Shown one piece after another: positions 15,343 through 23,968 of a stretch of 45,511 nt of DNA. This DNA comes from Mycobacterium szulgai (lineage in GTDB: Bacteria > Actinomycetota > Actinomycetes > Mycobacteriales > Mycobacteriaceae): assembly GCF_002116635.1 (NCBI RefSeq), contig NZ_LQPW01000153.1:1-45511 (forward strand). Reading direction: 5' to 3'. The stretch's first letter is position 1; each line of letters starts with the position of its first letter. The position numbers were made by a program, and so were the translations under genes. The notes below the pieces were generated by a model, which was given only the letters and a program-made list of their open reading frames with translations, was not told where the DNA came from and made no database searches.

Positions 15343-15492
15343 TGGTATCTCCGGTGCTGCTATGAACTGGTGGTGGACGCTGGATTGCGTTAACAAAAGA
15401 CTCAGCCGGGTGCCTTGACGGATTCTCTATAAATCCTTGGCGAAATCGAGACACGGCCTTTCGGGGCCCTTTCTGGCGCCATAACGGGGCGC

Positions 15493-15581
15493 ACGCGGCG
15501 CATTCCATTTCTGTTCAGTCTTTATTCAGTACGCCCGCGACACAGTCGAGGCATCAACTGAGACCGGGTCGGGAGCGTGAG
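15493..15581 (+). repeat. Duplicated PE_PGRS upstream region, copy 1
   Basis: Bases 15493-15512 are identical to 18367-18386, and the following 70 bases are clearly similar (CAGTCTTTATTCA versus CAGCCTTTACTCA, GACACAGTCGAG versus GGACAGTCGGGG). It is the 5' region of the PE_PGRS gene at 15582 and shows that the gene pair was duplicated with its promoter. Confidence 0.7.
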
Positions 15582-18356
15582 ATGCCCATGTCGTTCGTGA
15601 CAGCTGTGCCGCAATCCTTCACAGCAGCAGTGCAGGATTTGGCGAATATCGGGTCGGCGATCACCGGCGCCCGGGCTGCGGCCGCGGCGTCAACGATTGA
15701 GGTGGCCGCGGCAGCCGGCGACGAGGTATCCGCGGCGATCGCGCAACTGTTTTCTGCTCATGCTCAGGAATTTCAGGCCCTGAGTTCGCAGGCGACAACG
15801 TTTCACGACCAGTTCGTGCAGGCACTGAGCGCCGCCGGCGGATCTTATGCAGCGGCCGAGGCGGCTAACGCGTCGCCGCTACAGATGCTCGAACAGGGCG
15901 TGCTCGGAGTGATCAATGCGCCCACTCAGGCATTGTTGGGCAGGCCGCTGATCGGCAATGGCGCCGACGGCACGGCAGTAAACCCGGCCGGCGGGGAGGG
16001 CGGACTGCTGTACGGCAACGGCGGCAACGGGTATTCCGCGACGGCTGCCGGGGTGGCCGGCGGCGCCGGTGGCGCTGCCGGGTTGATCGGCAACGGCGGT
16101 GCCGGTGGCGCAGGTGGGGCCGGTGGCTCGGCCGGCGGTGCCGGCGGCACCGGCGGCTGGTTGTGGGGCAATGGCGGTGCCGGTGGGGCTGGTGGCGTCG
16201 CCACCAGCGGCACCGGCGGGCTTGGCGGCAACGGCGGTCACGCCGGATTGCTCGGCACCGGCGGCGCCGGCGGGACGGGCGGAGCCGGTGCTAGCGGCGC
16301 AAACGGTGCTGTCGGATCGTTTACCGGTAGCGGGCCAACAGGCAGTGACGGCGGACACGGAAGCACCGGCGGAGCCGGCGGGGCCGGCGGGGCCGGCGGC
16401 CTGGTGTACGGCAACGGCGGCGAGGGCGGCGCTGGTGGTGGCGGCGGTGCCGGCGGACATGGTGGCGCCGGAGCTGTTGGTGTGGCTGGCACCTCGCCGA
16501 CCGTCGCCGCTGGTGGCGGCGGTAATGGCGGAAATGGCGGCGGCGGTGGCAATGGCGGCGACGGTGGCGTGGGCGGCGGCCACGGCCTGTTCGGGGGCCA
16601 GGTGGGCGGACACGGCGTCGGCGGCGCCGGCGGAACCGGCGGTGCCGCTGGCCTTGGGGGCGACGGCGGGACCGGCGCCCTGGGCATATCGACGATCAAT
16701 AACGGTGTCGGCGGGACCGGCGGAAACGGCGGCGACCCCGGCAGCGGTGGCCTGGGCGGGGCCGGCGGCAGCGGCGGCGGCGGCCTGTACGGCGCCAACG
16801 GCGCAACCGGAAGCGCCGCCGTCAGCGGCGGCAACGGCGGCCTTGGTGGTGACGGCGCTGCCGCCAATGGCTTGAGCCTCGCCGGCGCCAATGGCGGGAC
16901 CGGCGGCAACGGCGGACTGGTGGGCAACGGCGGCACCGGCGGCGCCGGCGGCACCGGTGGCCGCGCCGGGTTCACTCAGGTCGGTGGCGCCGGTGGCACC
17001 GGCGGTGCGGGCGGCGTCGGCGGGCAGTACGGCGATGGCGGCACCGGGGGCGCCGGCGGTACCGGTGGAGCGGGCTTCCAAGGTGTGGCGGCCGGCCACG
17101 GCGGCACCGGTGGCGTCGGCGGGGCCGGCGGCGCCGAAGGCAATGGCGGTACCGGCGGCGCCGGCGGCAGCGGCGGAGTTGCTGGCGGTCTGCCCGCCGG
17201 ACCTGCCGGCAACGGCGGCACCGGCGGTGCCGGGGGCGTCGGTCAACACGGCGGCACCGGTGGTGCCGGCGGCGCCGGTGCGTCCGGCGACTCCAGCAAC
17301 GCTCCCGGAAATGGTGGTACCGGCGGTGCCGGCGGCGCGACCAACGCCTCTGGTGGCACCGGCGGAACCGGCGGTGCCGGCGGTACCGGCGGCGCCTCGG
17401 GCGGCGGCTTCTTTACCGGCGGCGGTGGTGGCGCAGGCGGCGTCGGGGGCAACGGCGGCCAGGCGGGCGACGGCGGCACGGGTGGAATGGGAGGGACCGG
17501 CGGGGCCGGTTTCGCCGGAGATTCCGGCGCGGCGGGGACTACCGGCGGGGGCGGCGGAGTCGGTGGAACCGGTGGCGCCGGTGGTGTCACTAGCGGCAAC
17601 GGTGGGCAAGGCGGGACCGGCGGGACCGGCGGGATGGGCGGCACCGGCGCTGACGCCGGGGCCAGCGCTGGTCCGGGATCCGGCGGTGGTGGCGGCCATG
17701 GCGGTGGCGGCGGATCGGGCGGTCAGGCTTCGTCCGGCAACCAGGGCGCCGGCGGCGATGGCGGAATCGGCGGCCAGGGCGGCCAGGGCGGTGACGACAG
17801 CACGCCTCGGACCGTGGCCGGCGCCGGCGGCGGGGGAGGCATAGGCGGCACCGGCGGCAGCGGCTACATCGGCGGTGCCGGCGGTGCCGGCGGAACCGGT
17901 GGCATAGGCGGCACCGGCGGTCCGGTCGACGGTGATTACGGGACCGGCGGCCGGGCCGGTGACGGCGGCGCAGGAGGTGCCGGGGGCAGCGGCATCACCG
18001 TCGGCGGCACCGGGGGCGTCGGCGGGACGGGAGGCACCGGTGGCACCGTCGGCAGCCCCACCAACAACTTCGGTGCCGGCGGCGACGGCGGGACCGGCGG
18101 TATGGGCGGCATGGGCGGATCGAGCAACACCGGGTCCGGCGGCGACGGCGGCGCCGGCGGCGGTGGCGGCGTCGGCGGCGACGGCGGTTTCAGCTTCGGC
18201 GGTTCCGGCGGTGGCGGCGGCGATGGCGGGACCGGCGGTTCCGGCATAGGCGGTCCCGGCGGTACCGGGTTGGCCGGCGGGCCGGGCTCGGGGCCCAACA
18301 GCTCCTACGGGGCACCCGGTGGCGCCGGCGGAGCCGGCGGATCCGGCAACGGCTGA
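15582..18356 (+). CDS. PE_PGRS family protein
   Basis: A 924-residue PE_PGRS protein. The PE domain occupies about residues 1-100 (MSFVTAVPQSFTAAVQDL start) with the Y-x-x-x-E export motif YAAAE. The junction motif LLGRPLIGNG follows at about residue 119. The rest, over 790 residues, is almost pure GGAGGTGG-type repeat with little other sequence and no separate C-terminal domain. GGGAG lies 6 bases before the ATG at 15582; the ATG six bases later (MSFV) is possible. It is the tandem paralogue of the gene at 18469: both PE domains and both promoter regions are close copies. Confidence 0.95.
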   Translation: MPMSFVTAVPQSFTAAVQDLANIGSAITGARAAAAASTIEVAAAAGDEVSAAIAQLFSAHAQEFQALSSQATTFHDQFVQALSAAGGSYAAAEAANASPLQMLEQGVLGVINAPTQALLGRPLIGNGADGTAVNPAGGEGGLLYGNGGNGYSATAAGVAGGAGGAAGLIGNGGAGGAGGAGGSAGGAGGTGGWLWGNGGAGGAGGVATSGTGGLGGNGGHAGLLGTGGAGGTGGAGASGANGAVGSFTGSGPTGSDGGHGSTGGAGGAGGAGGLVYGNGGEGGAGGGGGAGGHGGAGAVGVAGTSPTVAAGGGGNGGNGGGGGNGGDGGVGGGHGLFGGQVGGHGVGGAGGTGGAAGLGGDGGTGALGISTINNGVGGTGGNGGDPGSGGLGGAGGSGGGGLYGANGATGSAAVSGGNGGLGGDGAAANGLSLAGANGGTGGNGGLVGNGGTGGAGGTGGRAGFTQVGGAGGTGGAGGVGGQYGDGGTGGAGGTGGAGFQGVAAGHGGTGGVGGAGGAEGNGGTGGAGGSGGVAGGLPAGPAGNGGTGGAGGVGQHGGTGGAGGAGASGDSSNAPGNGGTGGAGGATNASGGTGGTGGAGGTGGASGGGFFTGGGGGAGGVGGNGGQAGDGGTGGMGGTGGAGFAGDSGAAGTTGGGGGVGGTGGAGGVTSGNGGQGGTGGTGGMGGTGADAGASAGPGSGGGGGHGGGGGSGGQASSGNQGAGGDGGIGGQGGQGGDDSTPRTVAGAGGGGGIGGTGGSGYIGGAGGAGGTGGIGGTGGPVDGDYGTGGRAGDGGAGGAGGSGITVGGTGGVGGTGGTGGTVGSPTNNFGAGGDGGTGGMGGMGGSSNTGSGGDGGAGGGGGVGGDGGFSFGGSGGGGGDGGTGGSGIGGPGGTGLAGGPGSGPNSSYGAPGGAGGAGGSGNG

Positions 18357-18366
18357 CTAGCGCCGT

Positions 18367-18468
18367 ACGCGGCGCATTCCATTTCTCTACAGCCTTTACT
18401 CACGACCTGTCCGGGACAGTCGGGGACCAAATGGAGAACCCGGGTTCGCCGAAGTGTGAGGGGTAGTC
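18367..18468 (+). repeat. Duplicated PE_PGRS upstream region, copy 2
   Basis: Copy of 15493-15581 in front of the next PE_PGRS gene; 20 identical bases at its left end and scattered identity up to the start codon. It begins 10 bases after the stop codon of the preceding gene. Confidence 0.7.
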
Positions 18469-21039
18469 ATGTCGTTCGTGACCGCAGTGCCGGAATCCCT
18501 GGCGGCAGCAGCGCAAGATTTGTCCAATATCGGGTCTGCGATCAGCGGCGCCAGGGCGGCCGCGGCGGCCTCGACGATCCAGGTGGAATGGGCTGGCACT
18601 GACGAGGTTTCCGCGGCAATCGCGTCGGTGTTCTCCGGCTACGGCCAGGAATTCCAGTCGATCAGCACCCAGGTGTCGGCGTTCCACGACCAATTCGTGC
18701 GGGCCATGAGTGCCAGTGCCGCAGCCTATCTGACCACCGACATCGCCAGCGCGTCGCAGAATCTGCTGAACACGCTCAACGCTCAGACCGTGGCCCGCTA
18801 CGGGCGACCGCTGATCGGCAACGGCGCCAACGCCGCCCCCGGCTCGGGATTGAACGGCGGCGACGGCGGCCTGCTGTTCGGCAACGGCGGGGCCGGCGGG
18901 TCAGGCGCTCCGGGCATGCGTGGCGGTAACGGCGGGGCCGCGGGATTGTTCGGCACCGGCGGCGCCGGCGGCGCGGGCGGTAGCACCTTCAACGGCAACG
19001 GCGGGATGGGCGGCAACGGCGGTGCCGGCGGACAGTTGTTCGGTACCGGCGGAACAGGCGGACTCGGCGGGGCAGCGTTCGGCGGCTCAAGCATCGGCAC
19101 TGCCGGAGTCGGCGGCGCCGGCGGGGCGGGTGGAGTGGGCGGGCTGTTCGGCGGCGGCGGGCTTGGGGGGTCCGGCGGCGCGAGCCAGGTTCTCGCCGGC
19201 GGTACCGGCGGAGCCGGCGGCGCTGCCGGAAACCTAAGCGGCCTAGTGGGTGTGGGCGGCGGCCACGGCGGGACGGGCGGCTTCAGCGCCGAGGGCATCG
19301 GCGGGACTGGTGGCGCCGGCGGTGTCGGGGGTCTGCTCGGCGGCTCCGGCGGCGCCGGCGGGACCGGCGGATTCGGTGTCCAGGAACACGGTGGCGGCGG
19401 TGGAGCGGGCGGCAACGCGGGCTGGCTGTTCGGCTCCGGCGGGGCCGGCGGAGCGGGCGGAGACTCGCTCGACGCGACCGGGGGTGCCGGCGGGACCGGT
19501 GGTAACGCGGGTGCGCTGTTCTCCAGCGGCGGCATCGGCGGGGCCGGCGGATCCACATCAGGCTCGTTCGGCGGTACCGGAGGCGCGGGCGGGGCCGGCG
19601 GCAACGCGGGTGCGCTGTTGTCCAACGGCGGCGCTGGTGGCGCAGGTGGATTCGGTTATCACAGTGACGGTGGCGCCGGCGGAGCCGGAGGCAGGGCCGG
19701 CCAGCTGATCGGCAATGGCGGCGCGGGCGGCGCCGGCGGAAACAGCACCACAACCGGCGGGGCCGGCGGTGTCGGCGGCAATGCCGTGTTCCTCGGCACC
19801 GGCGGCAACGGTGGCAATGGCGGCTTCGGCCCGGTCTTCGGCCACACCGCGGCCAACGGTTCCGGCGGGCCGCTTGCAGGCGTCTTCAACGCGGTCAACG
19901 GTCCCGCCGAGGCATTGTTCGGACGTCCGCTTATCGGTAACGGGGCAAACGGTGGCATCGGAACCGGTGCAGCCGGTGGAGCCGGCGGCTTCCTATTCGG
20001 CGACGGCGGCGCCGGGGGGTCCGGCGGCATTGGCCAGCACGGCGGTGCCGGCGGAGCCGCCGGGCTGTTCGGCACCGGCGGCGCCGGCGGCGCGGGCGGC
20101 TTCGTGACAGCCGTCGGCACTGCCGGGGCGGGCGGCGCCGGCGGTACCGGCGGGCTGCTGTCCGGCAACGGCGGGATCGGTGGGGCTGGTGGATATGCGC
20201 TGGGCGGCAGCGGCAACGGCGGCGCGGGCGGAGCCGGCGGGAACGGCGGGTTGCTGGGCGCCGGGGGCGACGGCGGCGCCGGTGGAGTCAGCAAAGTCAG
20301 CGGGATGGCCGGTGGCACGGGCGGCGCGGGCGGTACCGGAGGTGCGCTCGGCGGCCTGGTTGGCGCGGGCGGGGGCAACGGCGGCAACGGCGCGGTAGGT
20401 TCCGTCGAAGGTGCGGGCGGAGCCGGAGGCAATGCGGGTTGGCTCGGCGGCTCCGGCGGGGCCGGCGGAAACGGCGGCCAGCAGGGTGCACCCGGCGGCG
20501 CCGGCGGCCACGGCGGCAATGCGGGTACGTGGTTCGGCAACGGCGGCAGCGGCGGCAACGGCGGCGATGGTGGTATTGCGCCAGTCCTTACCAATGCCGG
20601 CGGGCAGGGCGGCGCCGGTGGCAACGGTGGATTCCTCGGCACCGGCGGATTCGGCGGGTTCGGCGGCGAAGGGTTCGTCGGCGGCCACGGCGGAGCCGGC
20701 GGTAACGCGGGCCAGTTCGGTTTCGGCGGGGCCGGCGGGGGCGGCGGATTGGGCGTCCTCACCGCCGGTGGCGACGGTGGAAATGGCGGTCGAGGCGGCG
20801 GGGTGTGGGGCAACGGCGGTGGGGGGGGCGAAGGCGGCCAAGCCGCATCCTTCCCCCCTACGGATAGCGGCACCGGTGGGCGTGGCGGCGTCGGCGGCGG
20901 CACCGGCCAGATCGGCACCGGCGGCAACGGTGGCAACGGCGGGCTGGGCGGTAGCACCGGGACCCCCGGCGTCGGCGAGGACGGCGGCGCCGGCGGACAG
21001 TTCTGGGGCGCCGCCGGCTTACCTGGCAAGCCGCGCTAA
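18469..21039 (+). CDS. PE_PGRS family protein with two GRPLIGNG motifs
   Basis: An 856-residue PE_PGRS protein. The PE domain (about 1-100) starts MSFVTAVPESLAAAAQDL and ends in the export motif YLTTD. The junction GRPLIGNGAN follows at about residue 112. Unusually, a second junction-like block, NAVNGPAEALFGRPLIGNG, lies at about residues 475-492, in the middle of the PGRS repeats and without a PE domain before it. The protein therefore looks like two PGRS blocks, each with its own junction motif. GAGGGG precedes the ATG. The stop is 10 bases from that of the convergent PE gene. Confidence 0.94.
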   Translation: MSFVTAVPESLAAAAQDLSNIGSAISGARAAAAASTIQVEWAGTDEVSAAIASVFSGYGQEFQSISTQVSAFHDQFVRAMSASAAAYLTTDIASASQNLLNTLNAQTVARYGRPLIGNGANAAPGSGLNGGDGGLLFGNGGAGGSGAPGMRGGNGGAAGLFGTGGAGGAGGSTFNGNGGMGGNGGAGGQLFGTGGTGGLGGAAFGGSSIGTAGVGGAGGAGGVGGLFGGGGLGGSGGASQVLAGGTGGAGGAAGNLSGLVGVGGGHGGTGGFSAEGIGGTGGAGGVGGLLGGSGGAGGTGGFGVQEHGGGGGAGGNAGWLFGSGGAGGAGGDSLDATGGAGGTGGNAGALFSSGGIGGAGGSTSGSFGGTGGAGGAGGNAGALLSNGGAGGAGGFGYHSDGGAGGAGGRAGQLIGNGGAGGAGGNSTTTGGAGGVGGNAVFLGTGGNGGNGGFGPVFGHTAANGSGGPLAGVFNAVNGPAEALFGRPLIGNGANGGIGTGAAGGAGGFLFGDGGAGGSGGIGQHGGAGGAAGLFGTGGAGGAGGFVTAVGTAGAGGAGGTGGLLSGNGGIGGAGGYALGGSGNGGAGGAGGNGGLLGAGGDGGAGGVSKVSGMAGGTGGAGGTGGALGGLVGAGGGNGGNGAVGSVEGAGGAGGNAGWLGGSGGAGGNGGQQGAPGGAGGHGGNAGTWFGNGGSGGNGGDGGIAPVLTNAGGQGGAGGNGGFLGTGGFGGFGGEGFVGGHGGAGGNAGQFGFGGAGGGGGLGVLTAGGDGGNGGRGGGVWGNGGGGGEGGQAASFPPTDSGTGGRGGVGGGTGQIGTGGNGGNGGLGGSTGTPGVGEDGGAGGQFWGAAGLPGKPR

Positions 21040-21049
21040 ACCCCAAGCG

Positions 21050-22378
21050 CTACAAGCCTATTGACACCGATACCGGTAGCGCCTCAGGCGCGGGTGCGCC
21101 GATTGCCTGCGCCAGCTGCTGGGGCAGGTAGATCAGCAAGCCCGGGATGATGCCGCCGGTCGGCGTGCCGCCGAGTGGAACTGCCGTCTGCGGAATGACC
21201 GCTGGGCTGGTAACGGGCCCGACGTATGCGGTTACCACCGACAGCGGCGTGAGGATTCCGCCCAGCGGGATGCCCGCCGTGACCGGGACGGCGAGTGGCA
21301 CGCCGAGCAGGCTCACCGAGGGCAGCGGAACTCCGAACGACACCTGACCGTTGAGGAAGCCGTTCGCGACTACGGCGGGAGCGGTGATTACCGCGACCGC
21401 AGCGCCCACCACGTCTGCGCTTTGGGCCGCGCTCATGAAGGCCGCCACGCTGGAACCCAGTGCGCTCATCGTGGTGGCGGGGGAACCTATCGCGTCGATG
21501 GCCAGTGCCATCGGCAGACCTAAGATGGCGGGGCCGAGGTTCAGCGGGTTGGTGTCCACCGCGATGTTGAACGAGACGTCCGTCAGCGTCCTGAGCACGT
21601 TCAGCGCGTTTTGCGCGATTCTGCCGGGAATGGTGGTGATCGGCCCGAGGTCCTGGAGAGCGGCGGGCATACCCGCCATCCCGGTGCCCAAGTCTTGAGC
21701 GGCCTTTCCGAAGGACTCACTGATTATTTGTCCGTAGCCGATCTGATTGTTGATGAATTGGTGCAAGAAGGGTGCCGGATTCGCAAGCCAGGCATTGCCG
21801 AGGTTTTGAAGGTTGGCGACGGTATTCGAGAAAAGCGTTTGATACGGCCCGGCGATAGCGGCAAAAGTATTACCGCCAGAACCGGTTACGGTTAGACCGG
21901 GCAATGCGCCCAGACCCGGTAATCCCAGCAGGCTCGGTAGCCCGGGCAAGCTCGGTAGCGCGGGCAGCCCCAACAAGCTGGTCAGACCCGTTAGTCCGGG
22001 GAGGCTGGGCAGCCCCGGCGCGGGCAGCCCGCCGCCGACAAGATTGCTGAGCGCCAAACTGGTGGCCCCGCTCGCAGCGCTGGGAGCCGACACCGAATTG
22101 GCCGTCTCGGTGCCCAGGTACACCTGCGCACTTGCGTCCAGCACTTTGACGAACTCCGCATGGAACGCCTGCGCCTGCGCGCTGACGGCTTGATATTCCT
22201 GGCCTAGGTTTCCGAACATCGCCGCAAGAGCGCCCGACACCTCGTCGGCGCCGGCCGGCGCCACCGAGACGGTAGGCGCCGCAGCAGAAGTCGCGGCGTC
22301 GATCAGCGCCGAGCGAATGGCCGTTAATTCTTGTGCCGCGGACTGCATCCATTCCGGCGTCGTGACGACAAATGACAT
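21050..22378 (-). CDS. PE family protein with Leu-Pro-Gly linker and unique C-terminal domain
   Basis: A 442-residue protein. The PE domain (about 1-95; MSFVVTTPEWMQSAA start) ends in the export motif YLGTE. A linker of short L-P-G-L/L-P-S-L repeats (about 21900-22035) replaces the PGRS region. The C-terminal 280 residues form a non-repetitive domain with landmarks GPYQTLFSNT, ANPAPFLHQF, NQIGYGQ, VNGFLNG-like ANGFLNG, and LGGTPTGGI. The same domain ends the PE_PGRS protein at 23969-26932. GAGGAG directly abuts the ATG at 22384, too close for use, and is 6 bases from the ATG at 22378, so the latter is the start. Domain function unknown. Confidence 0.9.
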   Translation of the reverse strand: MSFVVTTPEWMQSAAQELTAIRSALIDAATSAAAPTVSVAPAGADEVSGALAAMFGNLGQEYQAVSAQAQAFHAEFVKVLDASAQVYLGTETANSVSAPSAASGATSLALSNLVGGGLPAPGLPSLPGLTGLTSLLGLPALPSLPGLPSLLGLPGLGALPGLTVTGSGGNTFAAIAGPYQTLFSNTVANLQNLGNAWLANPAPFLHQFINNQIGYGQIISESFGKAAQDLGTGMAGMPAALQDLGPITTIPGRIAQNALNVLRTLTDVSFNIAVDTNPLNLGPAILGLPMALAIDAIGSPATTMSALGSSVAAFMSAAQSADVVGAAVAVITAPAVVANGFLNGQVSFGVPLPSVSLLGVPLAVPVTAGIPLGGILTPLSVVTAYVGPVTSPAVIPQTAVPLGGTPTGGIIPGLLIYLPQQLAQAIGAPAPEALPVSVSIGL

Positions 22379-22536
22379 GGCCATCTCCTCGGGGCTATTG
22401 AACTTGCGCCCAACAGGAAATGGACTAAAGTGACCGATTGAAACATGCAGATTAGGGAATGGTTTTACCGCTAATTTTCGGTTATCGGACAATCCACACA
22501 AATTGCGAAATTGCGCGACCAAAACCGCGCTTGTCG

Positions 22537-22989
22537 TCAGCCGGCCCTCGTCAGAGTGAAATGGTCATGCCAGTCACCGAGACCGCAGGGCGCCGGGCTC
22601 TCCAAGAAGTCCACCTCGCCGGCGAGTGTCAGCGGGTCCCACCATTGAGTGACGGTGACTGGATGTGCACCGCCCTCGAACCAGGAACCGTTGTCGCCGA
22701 CGGTGTATGAGGGACATACCGCCCCCTCGGGAACGGTCCGGGTAACGGTGTAACGGCCATCGACTAGAGGGGCATCAAAGCCCCGGCCCGGCCCGGTCGT
22801 CACATGAGCGACGCAGCCCGGCGTACAGGCCGTCCGGATGAGCCAGGTTGCTGTGACGCCGTCTTCGTCCGCGTAGGTGTAGACACCGTCCATTGCTGCT
22901 GGAACTTCCGCCTTTGCCGCCGGTCCGGTCGCGTATAGTCCCGCGCCAGCAAATACAGCCGTCGCCGCAATGATGCATCTGATCTTCAT
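22537..22989 (-). CDS. Secreted mycobacterial protein of unknown function
   Basis: A 150-residue protein with a signal peptide (MKIRCIIAATAVFAGAGLYA, cleavage near AKAEVPA). The mature part has Cys in TACTPGCVAH, in AVCPSY and in APCGLGD, and closes HFTLTRAG. It resembles the product of 11301-11825 in the order of the Cys motifs and the Gly-turn before PCG, so the two are paralogues of one secreted beta-rich family. The ATG at 22989 has AAGGGCGGA upstream; a longer in-frame start is less likely because the signal peptide begins here. It lies upstream of the PE gene on the same strand, 158 bases away. Confidence 0.75.
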   Translation of the reverse strand: MKIRCIIAATAVFAGAGLYATGPAAKAEVPAAMDGVYTYADEDGVTATWLIRTACTPGCVAHVTTGPGRGFDAPLVDGRYTVTRTVPEGAVCPSYTVGDNGSWFEGGAHPVTVTQWWDPLTLAGEVDFLESPAPCGLGDWHDHFTLTRAG

Positions 22990-23080
22990 TATTCCGCCCT
23001 TAGCCCGTGTTTTCCGGCTTTGGGCGCCCGCAGTCAAAGGTATCAGCAAATTTGTGTGCGGAATCGGACGTGCGCGGCGT

Positions 23081-23887
23081 TCATAGGCAACTCATGGACG
23101 GCACCAACTCGAAATGCACGGTGCGGCCGTACTTTGACCTGCCAAGCCGGTGTGCGGCCGGGACGAACACGCCGTGCAGCAACGGGTACTTGCGCCGAAG
23201 GAGGCGCGCCGCCTGCTGGGATTCGGCGCCGTCAAGCAACCGCACCCGACCCGGCTGCATGTCGCCGGTCGCGTTTCCCGACATCGTCGCCGGGCCGAAT
23301 TCGACATGTGGATTCCGTCGAACCCGGCGTACCTTGACGGCCCGCTCGAAACTACGGAAATACGCGCGATCACCGTCCACCGCGATGCTGACCGGACTCG
23401 TCCCTGGTGAACCATCCTTACGAAATGTGGTGAGCCTGATGGTTTTCTGATGGACGAAGCGGGCCAATGCAGGATCGCTGGCGCAGGAGACGTTGCCCAG
23501 TACATAGCCGAGCTGACGCAGTCGCAGTACCAAAGCGAAAACAAGTGCGGCCGAGGCCGCTCCCAGCAACCAGGCTTGGGCGGGCGAACCGCCAAGGTGC
23601 CGGTCCACCACATGGTTGACGGTGTGGATCGTGTTGGCCAGCAGGAATCCGGCGATGGACGTGGCTAAGGCATCCGACCAGATCAGCGCGAGCAGCAGCG
23701 TTGCACCCAGACCGACCTGAAAGGCGCCGACGTCATGCAGGAAGTGCTCGTGCTCGCCGAATCCGACGAATTGCGCGAAGGAGCCGGGATCGATCAGGCA
23801 CCAAACCCCGATGCCGATGGTCAGCAGTCCGATCAGTGCCGTGACCGTGATCAGGTACCGGCGCCCCGCGGGTCCAATGGGATTCAT
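23081..23887 (-). CDS. Membrane protein fused to a PPOX-class F420/FMN-binding split-barrel domain
   Basis: A 268-residue protein of two parts. The N-terminal 130 residues hold about four hydrophobic helices (LITVTALIGLLTIGIG, GLGATLLLALIW and two others) with the acidic/His loop GEHEHFLHD, like small DUF4345/4383-type membrane proteins. The C-terminal part is a pyridoxamine-oxidase-like split barrel: KTIRLTTFRKDGSPGTSP, VDGDRAYFRS, KVRRVRRNPHVEF and a closing RKYPLL. This matches mycobacterial F420-dependent PPOX proteins. AAAGGA lies 9 bases before the ATG at 23887, favouring it over the ATG at 23905. The fusion is uncommon and would tether the reductase to the membrane. Confidence 0.8.
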   Translation of the reverse strand: MNPIGPAGRRYLITVTALIGLLTIGIGVWCLIDPGSFAQFVGFGEHEHFLHDVGAFQVGLGATLLLALIWSDALATSIAGFLLANTIHTVNHVVDRHLGGSPAQAWLLGAASAALVFALVLRLRQLGYVLGNVSCASDPALARFVHQKTIRLTTFRKDGSPGTSPVSIAVDGDRAYFRSFERAVKVRRVRRNPHVEFGPATMSGNATGDMQPGRVRLLDGAESQQAARLLRRKYPLLHGVFVPAAHRLGRSKYGRTVHFELVPSMSCL

Positions 23888-23968
23888 GATGGCCGTCCTT
23901 TGCATTCAGCTTCTCGTCTTTATGTGTCAGACGAGACTGCGTGCAAAGGTGTGACGGCCGATTAGGAC

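Noticed and set aside
19659..21029. Proline-rich 456-codon minus-strand frame over a PE_PGRS gene
   Set aside because: Reverse complement of Gly-Gly codons reads as Pro; no ribosome site and no domain.
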